NCBI GenBank assembly: GCA_003282175.1
Contig: QBZX01000008.1
Coordinates: forward strand, 1-64,000
DNA: 64,000 bases
Origin: Pelagibacteraceae bacterium AG-337-G06
GTDB lineage: Bacteria; Pseudomonadota; Alphaproteobacteria; Pelagibacterales; AG-422-B15
Reading direction: 5' to 3'
In this document: positions 1 through 10,154 of the stretch, piece after piece
Numbering within the stretch: position 1 is the stretch's first letter
Layout of the letters: every line of letters starts with the position of its first letter
Made by a program: the position numbers and the translations under genes
Notes under the pieces: model-generated
The model's database searches: none
Told to the model about the DNA's origin: nothing
The model's input: only the letters and a program-made list of their open reading frames with translations

Positions 1-1401
1 CAATACGCCATTATAACTCATTCTTTTTCTATCTTTAATATGACTACTGTTATAATCAACTAGTCGGTTTCCATCTAGATACTGCCTTCCAGATTTACAT
101 TGATCATATATGTAAGGTGAACCTGGTGCGAGCTGTAGAATATCACCATTAGATATTTGCATTGGAAACTGAACACCAAGTTCTTTTGCTAGAGAAGAGT
201 GTCTTTTTAAATGTCTAAACTCTCCATGCACAGGAACAGATATTTTTGGCTTTACATGTTCATACATATCTACCATTTCATCAAGACATGGATGTCCTGA
301 CACATGAATATCTTCATCATATTCGGTGATTACTTCAGCACCAAGTTCAGAAAGGCGATTAAATAGTTTAAATATTTTTTTCTCGTTGCCAGGAATAATT
401 TTGGATGAAAAAATTACACAATCATCTTGATCAATATCAATGTGTGGGAAATCTTGATTTGATATCCTCATCATTGCACCTCTTGGTTCCCCTTGACTAC
501 CAGTGCATAGGTAGAGAACCTCATGCTTTTTCTTTTTTGCAGCATCCTTTTCAGATAAGATAACATCTATATCTTTTAAAATTCCGTTTTGCCGTGCAAC
601 AGATATCATTCTATGCATTGATCGACCTAAAACAACCAGCGACCTCCCAGACTCTTTAGCGGCCGCAGCAATTGTTTCTAATCGCGCAACATTTGAAGCG
701 AATGAAGTAACGAAAACTCTATTTTTTAACTTTTTAATAACACCAGCAAGATTTCCTCGAACCGTCGATTCTGATCCCGAACGTCCACTTGTTAATACAT
801 TCGTTGAATCGCAAACCATTGCAAGCACTTCCTCACTATTTTCTTTTAATTGATTAAAATCAATTGACTCTCCTACAATAGGATTGTCATCAATTTTCCA
901 ATCACCAGTGTGATAAATGGTACCCAATTTTGTCTTAATGAATAAGGAATTTGGCTCTGGTATAGAATGTGTCAGTGTTTGAAATTTAATATCGAATGGT
1001 TTGATTTGAATTTCAGATGATAGATCAACTATATTTAATTTATCTTCAATATTTATACCCCTCTCCTCAAACTTTAATCTTATAATTGATGCAGTAAATG
1101 CAGTTGCATATATCGGACACTTCAAGTCTGGCCATAAATAAGCTAATCCACCGACATGGTCTTCATGGGCGTGAGTAATAATTATTCCTTGAAGATTTTC
1201 TTTTCTTTCTTTTATGAATTCATGGTCTGGTAGTATCACATCAACCCCAGGAGTTGTATCGTCTCCGAAAGTAATGCCTACATCGACAATTAGCCATTTC
1301 ATATCATCAATCTCATTGCCATAACCATAGAGATTCATGTTCATACCTATTTCTCCAGTTCCACCTAAAGGCAGAAAAACTAGTCTGCTATTTTTACTCA
1401 T
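1..1401 (-). CDS. rnj: Ribonuclease J, N-terminal part (runs off window start)
   Basis: This is a metallo-beta-lactamase/beta-CASP ribonuclease, a 5'-3' exo- and endonuclease acting in mRNA decay and rRNA maturation. The visible 467 residues begin MSKNSRLVFLPLGGTGEIGMN. They contain the zinc-binding HAHEDH motif (H77, H79, D81, H82), a second metal site HTGDWK and the beta-CASP segment. The C-terminus lies beyond base 1; relatives are about 550 residues, so roughly 85 are missing. The ATG at 1401 overlaps the coaX stop by 8 nt, which implies coupled translation at the end of the nuo-birA-coaX cluster. An RNase J in this position is typical of alphaproteobacteria. Confidence 0.93.
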   Translation of the reverse strand, partial: MSKNSRLVFLPLGGTGEIGMNMNLYGYGNEIDDMKWLIVDVGITFGDDTTPGVDVILPDHEFIKERKENLQGIIITHAHEDHVGGLAYLWPDLKCPIYATAFTASIIRLKFEERGINIEDKLNIVDLSSEIQIKPFDIKFQTLTHSIPEPNSLFIKTKLGTIYHTGDWKIDDNPIVGESIDFNQLKENSEEVLAMVCDSTNVLTSGRSGSESTVRGNLAGVIKKLKNRVFVTSFASNVARLETIAAAAKESGRSLVVLGRSMHRMISVARQNGILKDIDVILSEKDAAKKKKHEVLYLCTGSQGEPRGAMMRISNQDFPHIDIDQDDCVIFSSKIIPGNEKKIFKLFNRLSELGAEVITEYDEDIHVSGHPCLDEMVDMYEHVKPKISVPVHGEFRHLKRHSSLAKELGVQFPMQISNGDILQLAPGSPYIYDQCKSGRQYLDGNRLVDYNSSHIKDRKRMSYNGVL

Positions 1402-2164
1402 ATATTTTTTTGCTTATTATGATCAGGCCGTTCAAAGTAAGATCATTTTCAAAGTAATTAATGCAATTTAAATCTTTTGCAAATAGTTTCGACAAACCGC
1501 CTGTAGCAATGGTTTTTGCATTCAAACAGTCATTTTCCTTTTTTAACTTATCAACCAACCCCTCAATAAGACTGATATAGCCCCAATAGATACCTGATTC
1601 CATGGCATGGATTGTATCTTTACCGATAAGTTGGGCTGGTCTTTTAAAATCAATTTGTGGCAATAGAGCGGTACCTTCAGAGAGAGATTTGATAGATAAG
1701 TTAACTCCAGGACATATTAACCCTCCTGCATAACTGGCATTTTTATCTACTACATCTAAGGTTGTTGCGGTTCCAAAATCAACAATAATTAAAGGAGGCT
1801 CGTATTGTTTTACTGCAGCAATAGCATTAATTATTCTATCATCACCAACCTCGCTTGGTTTATCTAAGGTAAAAGATATAAATTTTTCAAGATCAGATGT
1901 TCTCAGTTCAACAATTTTCAAATCATCTCTAATACTTTTTATAAAATTAGTTAATTTATATTGAGCGTTTGGCACTACACCAGAAATAATGACTGATTTG
2001 CTATCTGATAAAAAATTTTTCAATTCAACTAAATCAGTGCTCATATTATTTTTTTGAGCATTCACTATGACAGATGTTTCTATTCTCATTTGGGAAATAA
2101 GCTCACCTTTAACAATGTTTCCAAATAAGATATTTGTATTACCTATATCTACAATTGTTCTCAC
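1394..2164 (-). CDS. coaX: Type III pantothenate kinase
   Basis: CoaX catalyses ATP-dependent phosphorylation of pantothenate, the first step of coenzyme A synthesis, in the cytoplasm. The family start motif DIGNTN sits at the N-terminus, followed by the ASKHA-fold blocks VDFGTATT, GGLICPG and ATGGLS. I chose the GTG at 2164 because the protein then opens as V-R-T-I-V-D-I-G-N-T-N, as in most family members, and begins just after the birA stop (2166). The frame stays open upstream to an ATG at 2194 inside birA, and a TTG at 2176 is better spaced from an AGGAG, so the start is not certain. Length is 256 residues, normal for the family. Confidence 0.92.
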   Translation of the reverse strand: MRTIVDIGNTNILFGNIVKGELISQMRIETSVIVNAQKNNMSTDLVELKNFLSDSKSVIISGVVPNAQYKLTNFIKSIRDDLKIVELRTSDLEKFISFTLDKPSEVGDDRIINAIAAVKQYEPPLIIVDFGTATTLDVVDKNASYAGGLICPGVNLSIKSLSEGTALLPQIDFKRPAQLIGKDTIHAMESGIYWGYISLIEGLVDKLKKENDCLNAKTIATGGLSKLFAKDLNCINYFENDLTLNGLIIISKKIYE

Positions 2165-2165
2165 A

Positions 2166-2900
2166 TTAATAGTCAAATGACAATTCTCCTGCATTTAATT
2201 TAATATTTTTATTATTTGCGTTTATAATAATTTCAAAGTCTTTAGATATATCAATTAATATTCCTTCTAAGACTCTATCATTTATCATAAATTTTACTGT
2301 CTTATTGTAATTCCAGCATTTACTTTTGTATTCATCTATTAAAAGAGCGTCTGAGTTATTTATTAATTTTTCTAAATACTCATTAAGAATGATTTCCAGG
2401 GATTTAATTAAATCCATGGTTTTCATATTCTTCTGCACTATAGCATTTAAAGATGTAGTGTTTTTTCGCTCTATAATTGGATGGTGTGCAACGTTGATTC
2501 CTATACCAATAATTGAAAAGTTTTTACTTTGAGAGAGAGAGTTTTCAATTAGTACTCCTGCCAATTTAGCGTCATCATAGAGAATATCATTTGGCCATTT
2601 TATTTTTAAAGGTTTATTATCCGTAATCACTTTTGAAATACATTGATGTAAAGATAATGCAACAATACATGATAAAAATGGAAGTCTATCCAGGGAAAAA
2701 TCAATAGGTAGAATTAAAGAAGCAAGCAGATTTCCCTCTTGAGATACCCATTTTTTATCACCTCGCCCTCTTCCTGCAGTTTGCTTACTTGCTATAATCC
2801 AAGTAGGAGAGAAAATTTTTTCTTTATCAATAAGTCTCTTGCTTTCAAGATTTGTGCTGTCGATAACATCATAATGGATGATTGCTGATTTAGATAACAT
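2166..2900 (-). CDS. birA: Biotin--[acetyl-CoA carboxylase] ligase, monofunctional
   Basis: BirA attaches biotin to the carrier domain of biotin-dependent carboxylases through biotinyl-AMP. The catalytic core is clear: the biotinyl-AMP loop GRGRGDKKW followed by EGNLLAS, the KWPNDIL motif, and GIGINV. At 244 residues it has no N-terminal helix-turn-helix domain, so it is expected to be a ligase only and not a biotin-operon repressor. It lies 5 nt downstream of nuoN, the usual position in alphaproteobacteria. A possible substrate chain in this window is the carboxylase that uses the carboxyltransferase encoded at 40486-42123. Confidence 0.94.
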   Translation of the reverse strand: MLSKSAIIHYDVIDSTNLESKRLIDKEKIFSPTWIIASKQTAGRGRGDKKWVSQEGNLLASLILPIDFSLDRLPFLSCIVALSLHQCISKVITDNKPLKIKWPNDILYDDAKLAGVLIENSLSQSKNFSIIGIGINVAHHPIIERKNTTSLNAIVQKNMKTMDLIKSLEIILNEYLEKLINNSDALLIDEYKSKCWNYNKTVKFMINDRVLEGILIDISKDFEIIINANNKNIKLNAGELSFDY

Positions 2901-2905
2901 GTCTA

Positions 2906-4315
2906 TTAATAAAAAGATTTTATAGCATATTCTGAAAGCTGTATAATTGGTGCAGGATATATGAAAAACAAAATGACTAAAAAAGAAGATGGATAGAACA
3001 GAACTTGAAGTGATCGGATATTCACTCCATCAAACTCTTCTTTTGGTTCATCAAAATACATTATCTTTACAATACGAAGATAATAGAAAGCGCTAATAAC
3101 ACTTGCAATGATACCTATAACCGCAAGAAACACCATATTACTTTCTAAAGCTGCAACGAAAATATAAAATTTACCAAAAAAACCGGCTAAAGGAGGTATA
3201 CCCGCTAATGAAAACATCATTAACGCAACCAAGATAGTAGTAAATGGGTGATTTTTATACATACCTGAAAGGTCAGATATATTTTCAAAGTATGCATCAT
3301 TCCTCTTTAAACTAAGTATAACTGTGAATACAGATATATTCATGACCAAGTAAATCATAAGATAAATCAAAAGTGATCTTAATCCTTCACTAGAAACACA
3401 AGCAACACCAATTAACGCGTAACCTATATGGCCTATTGAACTATATGCCATTAGTCTTTTAATATTTGTTTGGGCAATTGCAGCAAACGCAGCAAGCATC
3501 ATAGATGCAATTGAAATAAAAAATATTATTTGCTGCCAATCCAAATACAGCTCTCCAAAAGAATTAAATAAAAACCTTACCAATAAGCCCATTGCAGCAA
3601 TTTTTGGGGCGAGAGCAAAGAAAGCGGTTATCGGTGTCGGAGCGCCTTGATATACATCTGGAGTCCACATATGGAAAGGAACCGCAGAAACTTTAAATGC
3701 AAGACCTGCTAACACAAAAACTATGCCAATTAAAAGGCCTAGACTCTCAGAGTTATAATTGACGGCGATCAAATTGAAATTTGTATTTCCTGAAAAACCA
3801 TAAATGTAGGAAATTCCAAATAATAATAAACCCGATGAAAGAGCCCCTAATATAAAATACTTAATACCAGCCTCTGATGACAAAAGACTATTTCTATTAA
3901 GCGCGGCTAGCACATAAAGACTCAGTGATTGAAGTTCTAGACCAATAAACATAGCAAGCAAATCGTTTGCGGACACCATGACCATCATCCCCAGAGTTGA
4001 AAATAGAATTAGTATGGGAAATTCATATAAATTTATGTGCAAGTCTTCTCTACTTGATACAAACATTACCAATGTAACAATCGACCCTATAAAGATCATG
4101 ATTTTAAATAAAGACGAGAACTCATCAATGACGTAACTATTTAAATATATAGACTGATAAGGTTGATTAATAACAAGTGCTACTGCTATGAGTAATGATA
4201 AAATGGCAAGATTATTAATAAGTTTAATATTTTTTATAAATAATCCAAGAATGAGTAATATTAATGCAGAACAAAAAATAAAGATTTCTGGTATTATGTG
4301 TAAAATATTCTCCAT
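2906..4315 (-). CDS. nuoN: NADH-quinone oxidoreductase subunit N
   Basis: This is an antiporter-like membrane subunit of complex I and one of the proton-pumping modules of the membrane arm. Its 469 residues are hydrophobic throughout, with the proton-antiporter family block around AMGLLVRFLF, AYSSIGHIGYALIG and a GIPPLAGFFGK motif. Length is normal and the gene is intact. It is the last nuo gene, 4 nt after nuoM, and birA follows 5 nt later. Confidence 0.96.
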   Translation of the reverse strand: MENILHIIPEIFIFCSALILLILGLFIKNIKLINNLAILSLLIAVALVINQPYQSIYLNSYVIDEFSSLFKIMIFIGSIVTLVMFVSSREDLHINLYEFPILILFSTLGMMVMVSANDLLAMFIGLELQSLSLYVLAALNRNSLLSSEAGIKYFILGALSSGLLLFGISYIYGFSGNTNFNLIAVNYNSESLGLLIGIVFVLAGLAFKVSAVPFHMWTPDVYQGAPTPITAFFALAPKIAAMGLLVRFLFNSFGELYLDWQQIIFFISIASMMLAAFAAIAQTNIKRLMAYSSIGHIGYALIGVACVSSEGLRSLLIYLMIYLVMNISVFTVILSLKRNDAYFENISDLSGMYKNHPFTTILVALMMFSLAGIPPLAGFFGKFYIFVAALESNMVFLAVIGIIASVISAFYYLRIVKIMYFDEPKEEFDGVNIRSLQVLFYPSSFLVILFFIYPAPIIQLSEYAIKSFY

Positions 4316-4319
4316 TAAA

Positions 4320-5801
4320 TTAATTTAATTTACCGTTAACTTGACTCACAATTTTTTTTGCTGAAGGCTCGATAATATCTATAACTGGTTTTGGATATAT
4401 GCCAATAAATATTGTCAGAGTAATAAGTGGAACGAATATTATTATTTCTCTTCGGGTTAAATCTAACATCTCTGACAAATCATCTTTAATTAAGGCACCG
4501 AAAATCATTCTACGATAAAGCCATAGAGAATATGTTGCCGCTAATACAACGCCAGTGGTAGCAAATACAGCAAAATAAGTATTTATACTAAATATTGAAA
4601 GTAATACTAAAAATTCTCCAACGAAACCGCTTGTTCCTGGTAAACCAAGACTAGCCAAAATGAAAATCATAAAAGTAAATGCATACATTGGCATTTTACT
4701 TACCAATCCACCATACCTGGAAATTTCCCTTGTGTGTAATCGATCATAAACCACGCCGACACATAAAAATAATGCTGCAGAAACAATACCGTGACTTATC
4801 ATTTGAATGACACTTCCTTCAATTCCTTGAACTGTAAATGTAAAAATTCCTAAAGTTACAAATCCCATATGTGCAACAGAGGAATACGCTATTAACTTTT
4901 TCATATCCTCCTGAACTAATGCTATCAACGATGTAACGATTATAGCTACAATACTAAGTACAAAGATGAGTGGAGCAAAAAGCTCTGAGGCTTCAGGGAA
5001 AAAGCCAATTGAGAAACGAATAAAACCATATCCTGCCATTTTTAATAAAACTCCAGCTAATATTACTGAGCCCGCTGTAGGAGCTTCAACGTGGGCATCT
5101 GGCAGCCAAGTATGAAATGGCCACATTGGGATTTTAACCATAAATGACGCAAAAAAAGCAAGCCACAACACAATCTGTTCATTGCGTGTAAAATTATAAT
5201 CCAATAGGTATGATACATCTGTAGTACCGGCTGTAATAAATATGTATATGATAGCTAGTAACATAAAAACTGAACCAGCAAGTGTGTATAAGAAAAATTT
5301 GAATGTTGAGTAAACTCTTCTTTCTCCTCCCCAAATGCCAATAATAAGAAACATGGGTATCAAACCACCCTCAAAGAATAAATAGAATAAAACAAGATCA
5401 AGGGAACAAAAGACGCCTATCATGAAAGTTTCAAGAGCTAAAAACGCAATTAAATATTCTTTTACAGAAAATTTAATACTGTCATAACTAGCTAAGATGC
5501 AAATTGGAACAAGCATTGTTGTGAGGACAATGAATAGAATTGAAATTCCATCAACGCCTAAATGGTAAGATATTCCATATTCAATCCAAAAATATCGTTC
5601 CTCAAACTGAAAGTCTGCATCTTGCTGATTAAATGAAAATAGTAAGTATAGAGAAATTAAAAAATTTAAAAAAGATATCCACAAGGCTGTATGTTTTAGA
5701 TTATTTGAACTTTGATCATTATTATTTCTGATCAAAGTCATGAAAAATATCCCAACTATTGGAAGTAAAATTAAAATACTTAAGATTGGCAATTCATTCA
5801 T
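4320..5801 (-). CDS. nuoM: NADH-quinone oxidoreductase subunit M
   Basis: This antiporter-like proton-pumping subunit belongs to the complex I membrane arm. The 493-residue polytopic protein shows the family signatures FLALETFMIGVF (with the essential membrane Glu), PMWPFHTWLPDAHVEAPT (broken-helix and channel residues) and IAYSSVAHMGF. The start ATG follows the nuoL stop by 3 nt. Length and motifs are ordinary. Confidence 0.97.
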   Translation of the reverse strand: MNELPILSILILLPIVGIFFMTLIRNNNDQSSNNLKHTALWISFLNFLISLYLLFSFNQQDADFQFEERYFWIEYGISYHLGVDGISILFIVLTTMLVPICILASYDSIKFSVKEYLIAFLALETFMIGVFCSLDLVLFYLFFEGGLIPMFLIIGIWGGERRVYSTFKFFLYTLAGSVFMLLAIIYIFITAGTTDVSYLLDYNFTRNEQIVLWLAFFASFMVKIPMWPFHTWLPDAHVEAPTAGSVILAGVLLKMAGYGFIRFSIGFFPEASELFAPLIFVLSIVAIIVTSLIALVQEDMKKLIAYSSVAHMGFVTLGIFTFTVQGIEGSVIQMISHGIVSAALFLCVGVVYDRLHTREISRYGGLVSKMPMYAFTFMIFILASLGLPGTSGFVGEFLVLLSIFSINTYFAVFATTGVVLAATYSLWLYRRMIFGALIKDDLSEMLDLTRREIIIFVPLITLTIFIGIYPKPVIDIIEPSAKKIVSQVNGKLN

Positions 5802-5804
5802 TAA

Positions 5805-7727
5805 TTAAAACCTAAAAATTATAAGTGTTATAATCAAAGATAAGCCAATCAGAATTGCAAATGCATAATGATAAATAAATCCAGATTGAATTTGCCTAGT
5901 TCTTGATGAGATACGGCTGACTAAAGAAGCGAGGCCATTTGGTCCAAAGCCATCAATAATATAACCGTCAATTAGTTTCCAAAACAATTTGCCAACTCCT
6001 ATTGCTGGCTTAACAAGAACCATGTTGTAAAGTTCATCAAAATACCATTTGTTCAGTAAAAAATTGTATAAAGGCTTATTTAATTCAGCGATATTTTTAG
6101 CAATATTTGACTTTCGTAGATACATCATCCAAGCAATGAAAAATCCAACGACCCCTAAAATTGCTGGAAGGTAATAAATTAATAATGGGATATTATGATG
6201 ATCTTCATGATGTAGAACAATAGATCCATTCCAGAATTCGTCACTGTTGAAACCTATAAAGTAACTTTTAAATATAAATCCAAAAAAGAGAGCTCCAATA
6301 GCTAAAATCATTAGAGGTATAAGCATGATCGATGATGACTCATGAACTTTTCTATAATCCTCTTCAGCCATTCTAGTTTTTCCATTGAAAACAAGGAACA
6401 TTAAGCGCCATGAATAAAACGAAGTCATTACAACTCCAATAGTAAGTAGAATGTAAGCATAATCAGCAAAATTTGAATTTGATAGATATGCTGTTTCAAT
6501 AATAGCGTCTTTTGAATAATAGCCAGATGTGAATGGAAAGCCCATTAATGATATGGTTCCAATAATCATCATGACTTGAGTGATTGGTATAAAATTACTT
6601 ATCCCTCCCATTCTTCTAATGTCCTGCTCTTCATGTACGGCATGAATAACTGAGCCTGCTCCAAGGAAAAGAAGTGCCTTAAAAAATGCATGAGTGAACA
6701 AATGGAACATTGCTACCCCGTAAGCGCCTAAACCTGCAGCAACAAACATGTAACCGAGTTGACTGCATGTTGAATAAGCAATTACTCTTTTAATATCGTT
6801 TTGAACAAGGCCAATGGTTGCTGCAAAAAATGCAGTACTTGCCCCAATAACTACAACAAAATCCATCGCAATTGGCGCTAAATCAAAAAGCGGTGAACAT
6901 CTTACTACTAGAAAAACCCCAGCAGTAACCATAGTTGCCGCATGAATTAATGCTGAAACAGGTGTAGGGCCCTCCATAGCATCAGGCAGCCATGTGTGTA
7001 AAAAAAGTTGGGCTGATTTTCCCATCGCACCTATAAATAAAAAGATACAAATTAGTGTTAATGCATGGATCTCGTATCCAATAAAAGCAAATTGAGCATC
7101 TGAAAATTTGGCCGCGCTGTTGAAAACATTTTCATACTCAATACTTCCAAAGACGATAAAAATTGTAAAAATTCCAAGTGCCAACCCAAAGTCACCAACG
7201 CGGTTGACTATGAAGGCTTTTATGGCAGCTGCGTTTGCTGTGGGTTTCTTGTACCAAAAGCCAATTAATAAATATGAAGCTAAGCCAACTCCTTCCCACC
7301 CAAAAAATAATTGCAAAAAATTATCTGCTGTAACGAGCATGATCATAGCAAATGTAAACAATGACAAATAACCCATAAATCTAGGCTTACTATCATCATG
7401 TGACATGTATCCAATTGAATAAACATGTACCAAAGCAGAAACACTTGTGATAACCACTAACATTACGCTGGTTACCGAGTCTAAATAAATAGACCAATCA
7501 GCAGAAAAAGAGCCTGATTCAATCCATGTAAATAACTTTAAAGAAACAACACTGGGGCTACCTATATTGACAATGAAAATATAAAAAGAAAAGAACGCCG
7601 CTAGAACAATAAAAGTACACGTAATAACTTCAGCTAAACGATCTATAAAAGCATTTCTTTTAAAAAAAGATAATGTGCACGCAATGAGAAACCCCAATAA
7701 GGGTAAAATTACAATGCTGTGAATCAT
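5805..7727 (-). CDS. nuoL: NADH-quinone oxidoreductase subunit L
   Basis: NuoL is the distal proton-pumping subunit of complex I, with a long lateral helix at its C-terminus. The 640 residues carry FFGWEGVGLASYLLIGFW, LFLHTWLPDAMEGPTPVSAL, and IAYSTCSQLGYM, all family hallmarks. The C-terminal part (about residues 545-640) fits the amphipathic lateral helix plus final anchor. The start lies 4 nt after the nuoK stop. Confidence 0.97.
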   Translation of the reverse strand: MIHSIVILPLLGFLIACTLSFFKRNAFIDRLAEVITCTFIVLAAFFSFYIFIVNIGSPSVVSLKLFTWIESGSFSADWSIYLDSVTSVMLVVITSVSALVHVYSIGYMSHDDSKPRFMGYLSLFTFAMIMLVTADNFLQLFFGWEGVGLASYLLIGFWYKKPTANAAAIKAFIVNRVGDFGLALGIFTIFIVFGSIEYENVFNSAAKFSDAQFAFIGYEIHALTLICIFLFIGAMGKSAQLFLHTWLPDAMEGPTPVSALIHAATMVTAGVFLVVRCSPLFDLAPIAMDFVVVIGASTAFFAATIGLVQNDIKRVIAYSTCSQLGYMFVAAGLGAYGVAMFHLFTHAFFKALLFLGAGSVIHAVHEEQDIRRMGGISNFIPITQVMMIIGTISLMGFPFTSGYYSKDAIIETAYLSNSNFADYAYILLTIGVVMTSFYSWRLMFLVFNGKTRMAEEDYRKVHESSSIMLIPLMILAIGALFFGFIFKSYFIGFNSDEFWNGSIVLHHEDHHNIPLLIYYLPAILGVVGFFIAWMMYLRKSNIAKNIAELNKPLYNFLLNKWYFDELYNMVLVKPAIGVGKLFWKLIDGYIIDGFGPNGLASLVSRISSRTRQIQSGFIYHYAFAILIGLSLIITLIIFRF

Positions 7728-7731
7728 AATA

Positions 7732-8037
7732 TTATCCTTTTAAGGTATTTATTTTCTCAATCTCAATGCTACCTGCATTCCGGTTATAGATTACCAAAAT
7801 TGCCAATCCAATTGCGGCTTCTGCAGCAGCAACCGTTAATACAAACAATGAGAATATCTGGCCTGTTAGATCGTTTAAAAAATAAGAAAATGAAACTAAA
7901 TTAATATTGACTGCCAATAAAATAATCTCAATTGACATTAGAATGATAATTACATTTTTTCGATTCAAGAATATGCCAATAACACCTATTGAGAAAAGTA
8001 AAGCTGATAAAATTAGAAATTGATTAAGTTCAATCAT
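7732..8037 (-). CDS. nuoK: NADH-quinone oxidoreductase subunit K
   Basis: This small subunit with three predicted membrane spans carries part of the central charged axis of complex I. At 101 residues it has the two conserved membrane glutamates, in [11 protein letters not shown] and in [14 protein letters not shown]. Its ATG shares one base with the nuoJ stop (TAATG), so translation is probably coupled. Confidence 0.96.
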   Translation of the reverse strand: MIELNQFLILSALLFSIGVIGIFLNRKNVIIILMSIEIILLAVNINLVSFSYFLNDLTGQIFSLFVLTVAAAEAAIGLAILVIYNRNAGSIEIEKINTLKG

Positions 8038-8651
8038 TATATATCAATACCCTCACCTGATTTTACATCTACAAGCTCAATTTTTCCTTTTCTATCAACT
8101 TGCTCTGATACAATTTGACGTTTAACGCCTTCTCTATCTCTTAAGGTCAATACAATTGATCCGACCATGGCAACTAGTAAAATTACTCCTGATAACTGAA
8201 AATATAAAACATAGTTAGTGTAAAGAATTGATCCTATAGCTTCAGTATTAGATTGGTCTGAGAAATTATCCAATGGGTTAGATAATATTTGAATATTGGA
8301 TAAATCTAAACGCGTGTTGATTAATACAATAACAAGTTCAGCAATAAATACTAATCCAATTAAGAGACCTATTGGCATGTATTGTAGAATATTATCTTTT
8401 TCAAGAGATGTTTTAAAATCAAGCATCATAACGACAAATAAAAATAAGACAGCTACAGCGCCAACATAAACAATGATTAATATCATGGCTAAAAATTCTG
8501 CATGAAGAATAACAAATATACCTGCAGCATTAAGAAAAGCTAAAATTAAAAATAAAACAGAATGAACAGGATTTTTTGTTGAAATCACCATTAAAGATGA
8601 GAGCAGGAGAATTGCGGAAAAAAGATAAAAGGTAATTAGTGACATTGACAT
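8037..8651 (-). CDS. nuoJ: NADH-quinone oxidoreductase subunit J
   Basis: NuoJ is a five-helix membrane subunit next to NuoK in the complex I membrane arm. The 204 residues show the conserved [20 protein letters not shown] stretch, whose third helix carries a pi-bulge in solved complexes. A soluble charged tail follows the last span (about residues 172-204). It starts 5 nt after nuoI and ends in a TAATG overlap with nuoK. Confidence 0.95.
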   Translation of the reverse strand: MSMSLITFYLFSAILLLSSLMVISTKNPVHSVLFLILAFLNAAGIFVILHAEFLAMILIIVYVGAVAVLFLFVVMMLDFKTSLEKDNILQYMPIGLLIGLVFIAELVIVLINTRLDLSNIQILSNPLDNFSDQSNTEAIGSILYTNYVLYFQLSGVILLVAMVGSIVLTLRDREGVKRQIVSEQVDRKGKIELVDVKSGEGIDI

Positions 8652-8656
8652 GAAAT

Positions 8657-9142
8657 TTACCTGTATTTAGCGTCAGCTTCTAAATTTTCAGCGATTACTG
8701 TTTCCCACCTATCACCATTTTCTAAAAGTTTATCTTTAGTATAGTAAAGTTCTTTTCTAGTTTCTGTCGTGAATTCAAAATTTGGCCCCTGAACTATTGC
8801 ATCAACAGGACACGACTCCTCACATAAACCACAATAGATACATTTAACCATATCAATATCATATCTTGTGGTTCTTCTTGTTCCATCATCTCTTGGCTCA
8901 GTTTCAATTGTAATTGCCTGGGCTGGACATACTGCCTCACATAGCTTACATCCAATGCACCTTTCTTCTCCACTTGGATAGCGCCTAAGAGCATGTTCAC
9001 CTCTAAAGCGTGGACTAAGTTTTCCTTTTTCAAAGGGATAGTTAATCGTTGCTTTCTTCTTAAAAAAATATTTCTGAGCTAGTAAGTAAGCTTTAATGAA
9101 ATCAATTAATAGAAATGATTTTATAAAATTTAAAAATCTCAT
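8657..9142 (-). CDS. nuoI: NADH-quinone oxidoreductase subunit I (two 4Fe-4S clusters)
   Basis: NuoI carries clusters N6a and N6b on the electron path to NuoB. Two ferredoxin motifs are visible, C62-C65-C68-C72 and C101-C104-C107-C111, each ending in CP. An N-terminal amphipathic helix of about 30 residues should lie along the membrane. Length is 161 residues, usual for the alphaproteobacterial and mitochondrial form. The start overlaps the nuoH stop in an ATGA. Confidence 0.97.
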   Translation of the reverse strand: MRFLNFIKSFLLIDFIKAYLLAQKYFFKKKATINYPFEKGKLSPRFRGEHALRRYPSGEERCIGCKLCEAVCPAQAITIETEPRDDGTRRTTRYDIDMVKCIYCGLCEESCPVDAIVQGPNFEFTTETRKELYYTKDKLLENGDRWETVIAENLEADAKYR

Positions 9143-10152
9143 GACATACCTGGAGCAAGTTTAAAAAAGAATAATATTGACGATGTAAGTACTACAGCAA
9201 GTAATGATAAAGGAAGGAATACTTTCCAACCTAATCGCATTAGCTGATCATATCGATATCGAGGGACAAACGCTTTAACCATAGCAAACATATAAAAAAC
9301 TAGTGTTACTTTGAGAATGAACCACACAAATCCAGGTATAGCATTTAATGGATATACATCAATGGGAGGCAACCATCCACCTAAGAAGAGAATAGTTGTC
9401 ATTGCACACATTAATAAAATATTTATATATTCACCAAATAAAAATAGAACAAAAGGCATTCCCGAATATTCAGTTTGATAACCTGCAACCAGTTCTGACT
9501 CAGCTTCAGGCAAATCAAATGGAGGCCTATTCGTTTCAGCTAGCGCAGAAATAAAAAAGACTATAAACATCGGAAATAGTGGTATGAAAAACCAAATATT
9601 TTTTTGAGCAAGTACGATTTCACTCAAGTTTAATGAGCCTACGCACATTAAAACTGTTACGATCACAAAACCTATTGATACTTCATAAGATACCATTTGG
9701 GCAGCGGATCTTAATGCGCCAAAAAAAGGGTATTTGCTGTTTGAAGCCCAACCAGCCATCAGTATTCCATAAACTCCAAGAGAACTAATTGCAAAAATAT
9801 ATAATATGCCAACATTTATATTTGCTAATACAACCCCCGCTTGAACAGGGATTACAGCCCACGCAGCAATGGATAAAGCTAGGGTAATAATTGGAGCAAT
9901 TAAAAAAACAGTTTTGTCGGCACTGTCAGGGAGAATGATTTCTTTAAATATAAATTTTAATCCATCTGCAGGCACTTGAAATAAGCCAAATGGTCCAACT
10001 ACATTAGGTCCTCTTCTTTTTTGAACAGCGGCCCATATTTTTCTATCAGCATATAAGGCTAAAACAACGCCAACAAGAAGTGGTACAAATATTAAAATAC
10101 AATAAAATATTATTGTTATTAATTCAAAAAAATTTGACTGTAACACATTCAT
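9139..10152 (-). CDS. nuoH: NADH-quinone oxidoreductase subunit H
   Basis: This membrane subunit forms most of the quinone chamber at the junction with the NuoB/NuoD arm. The 337 residues contain the signatures [48 protein letters not shown] and [13 protein letters not shown]. All the conserved acidic residues of the quinone-proximal loop are present. The gene starts 2 nt after nuoG and overlaps nuoI by 4 nt. Confidence 0.97.
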   Translation of the reverse strand: MNVLQSNFFELITIIFYCILIFVPLLVGVVLALYADRKIWAAVQKRRGPNVVGPFGLFQVPADGLKFIFKEIILPDSADKTVFLIAPIITLALSIAAWAVIPVQAGVVLANINVGILYIFAISSLGVYGILMAGWASNSKYPFFGALRSAAQMVSYEVSIGFVIVTVLMCVGSLNLSEIVLAQKNIWFFIPLFPMFIVFFISALAETNRPPFDLPEAESELVAGYQTEYSGMPFVLFLFGEYINILLMCAMTTILFLGGWLPPIDVYPLNAIPGFVWFILKVTLVFYMFAMVKAFVPRYRYDQLMRLGWKVFLPLSLLAVVLTSSILFFFKLAPGMS

Positions 10153-10154
10153 AT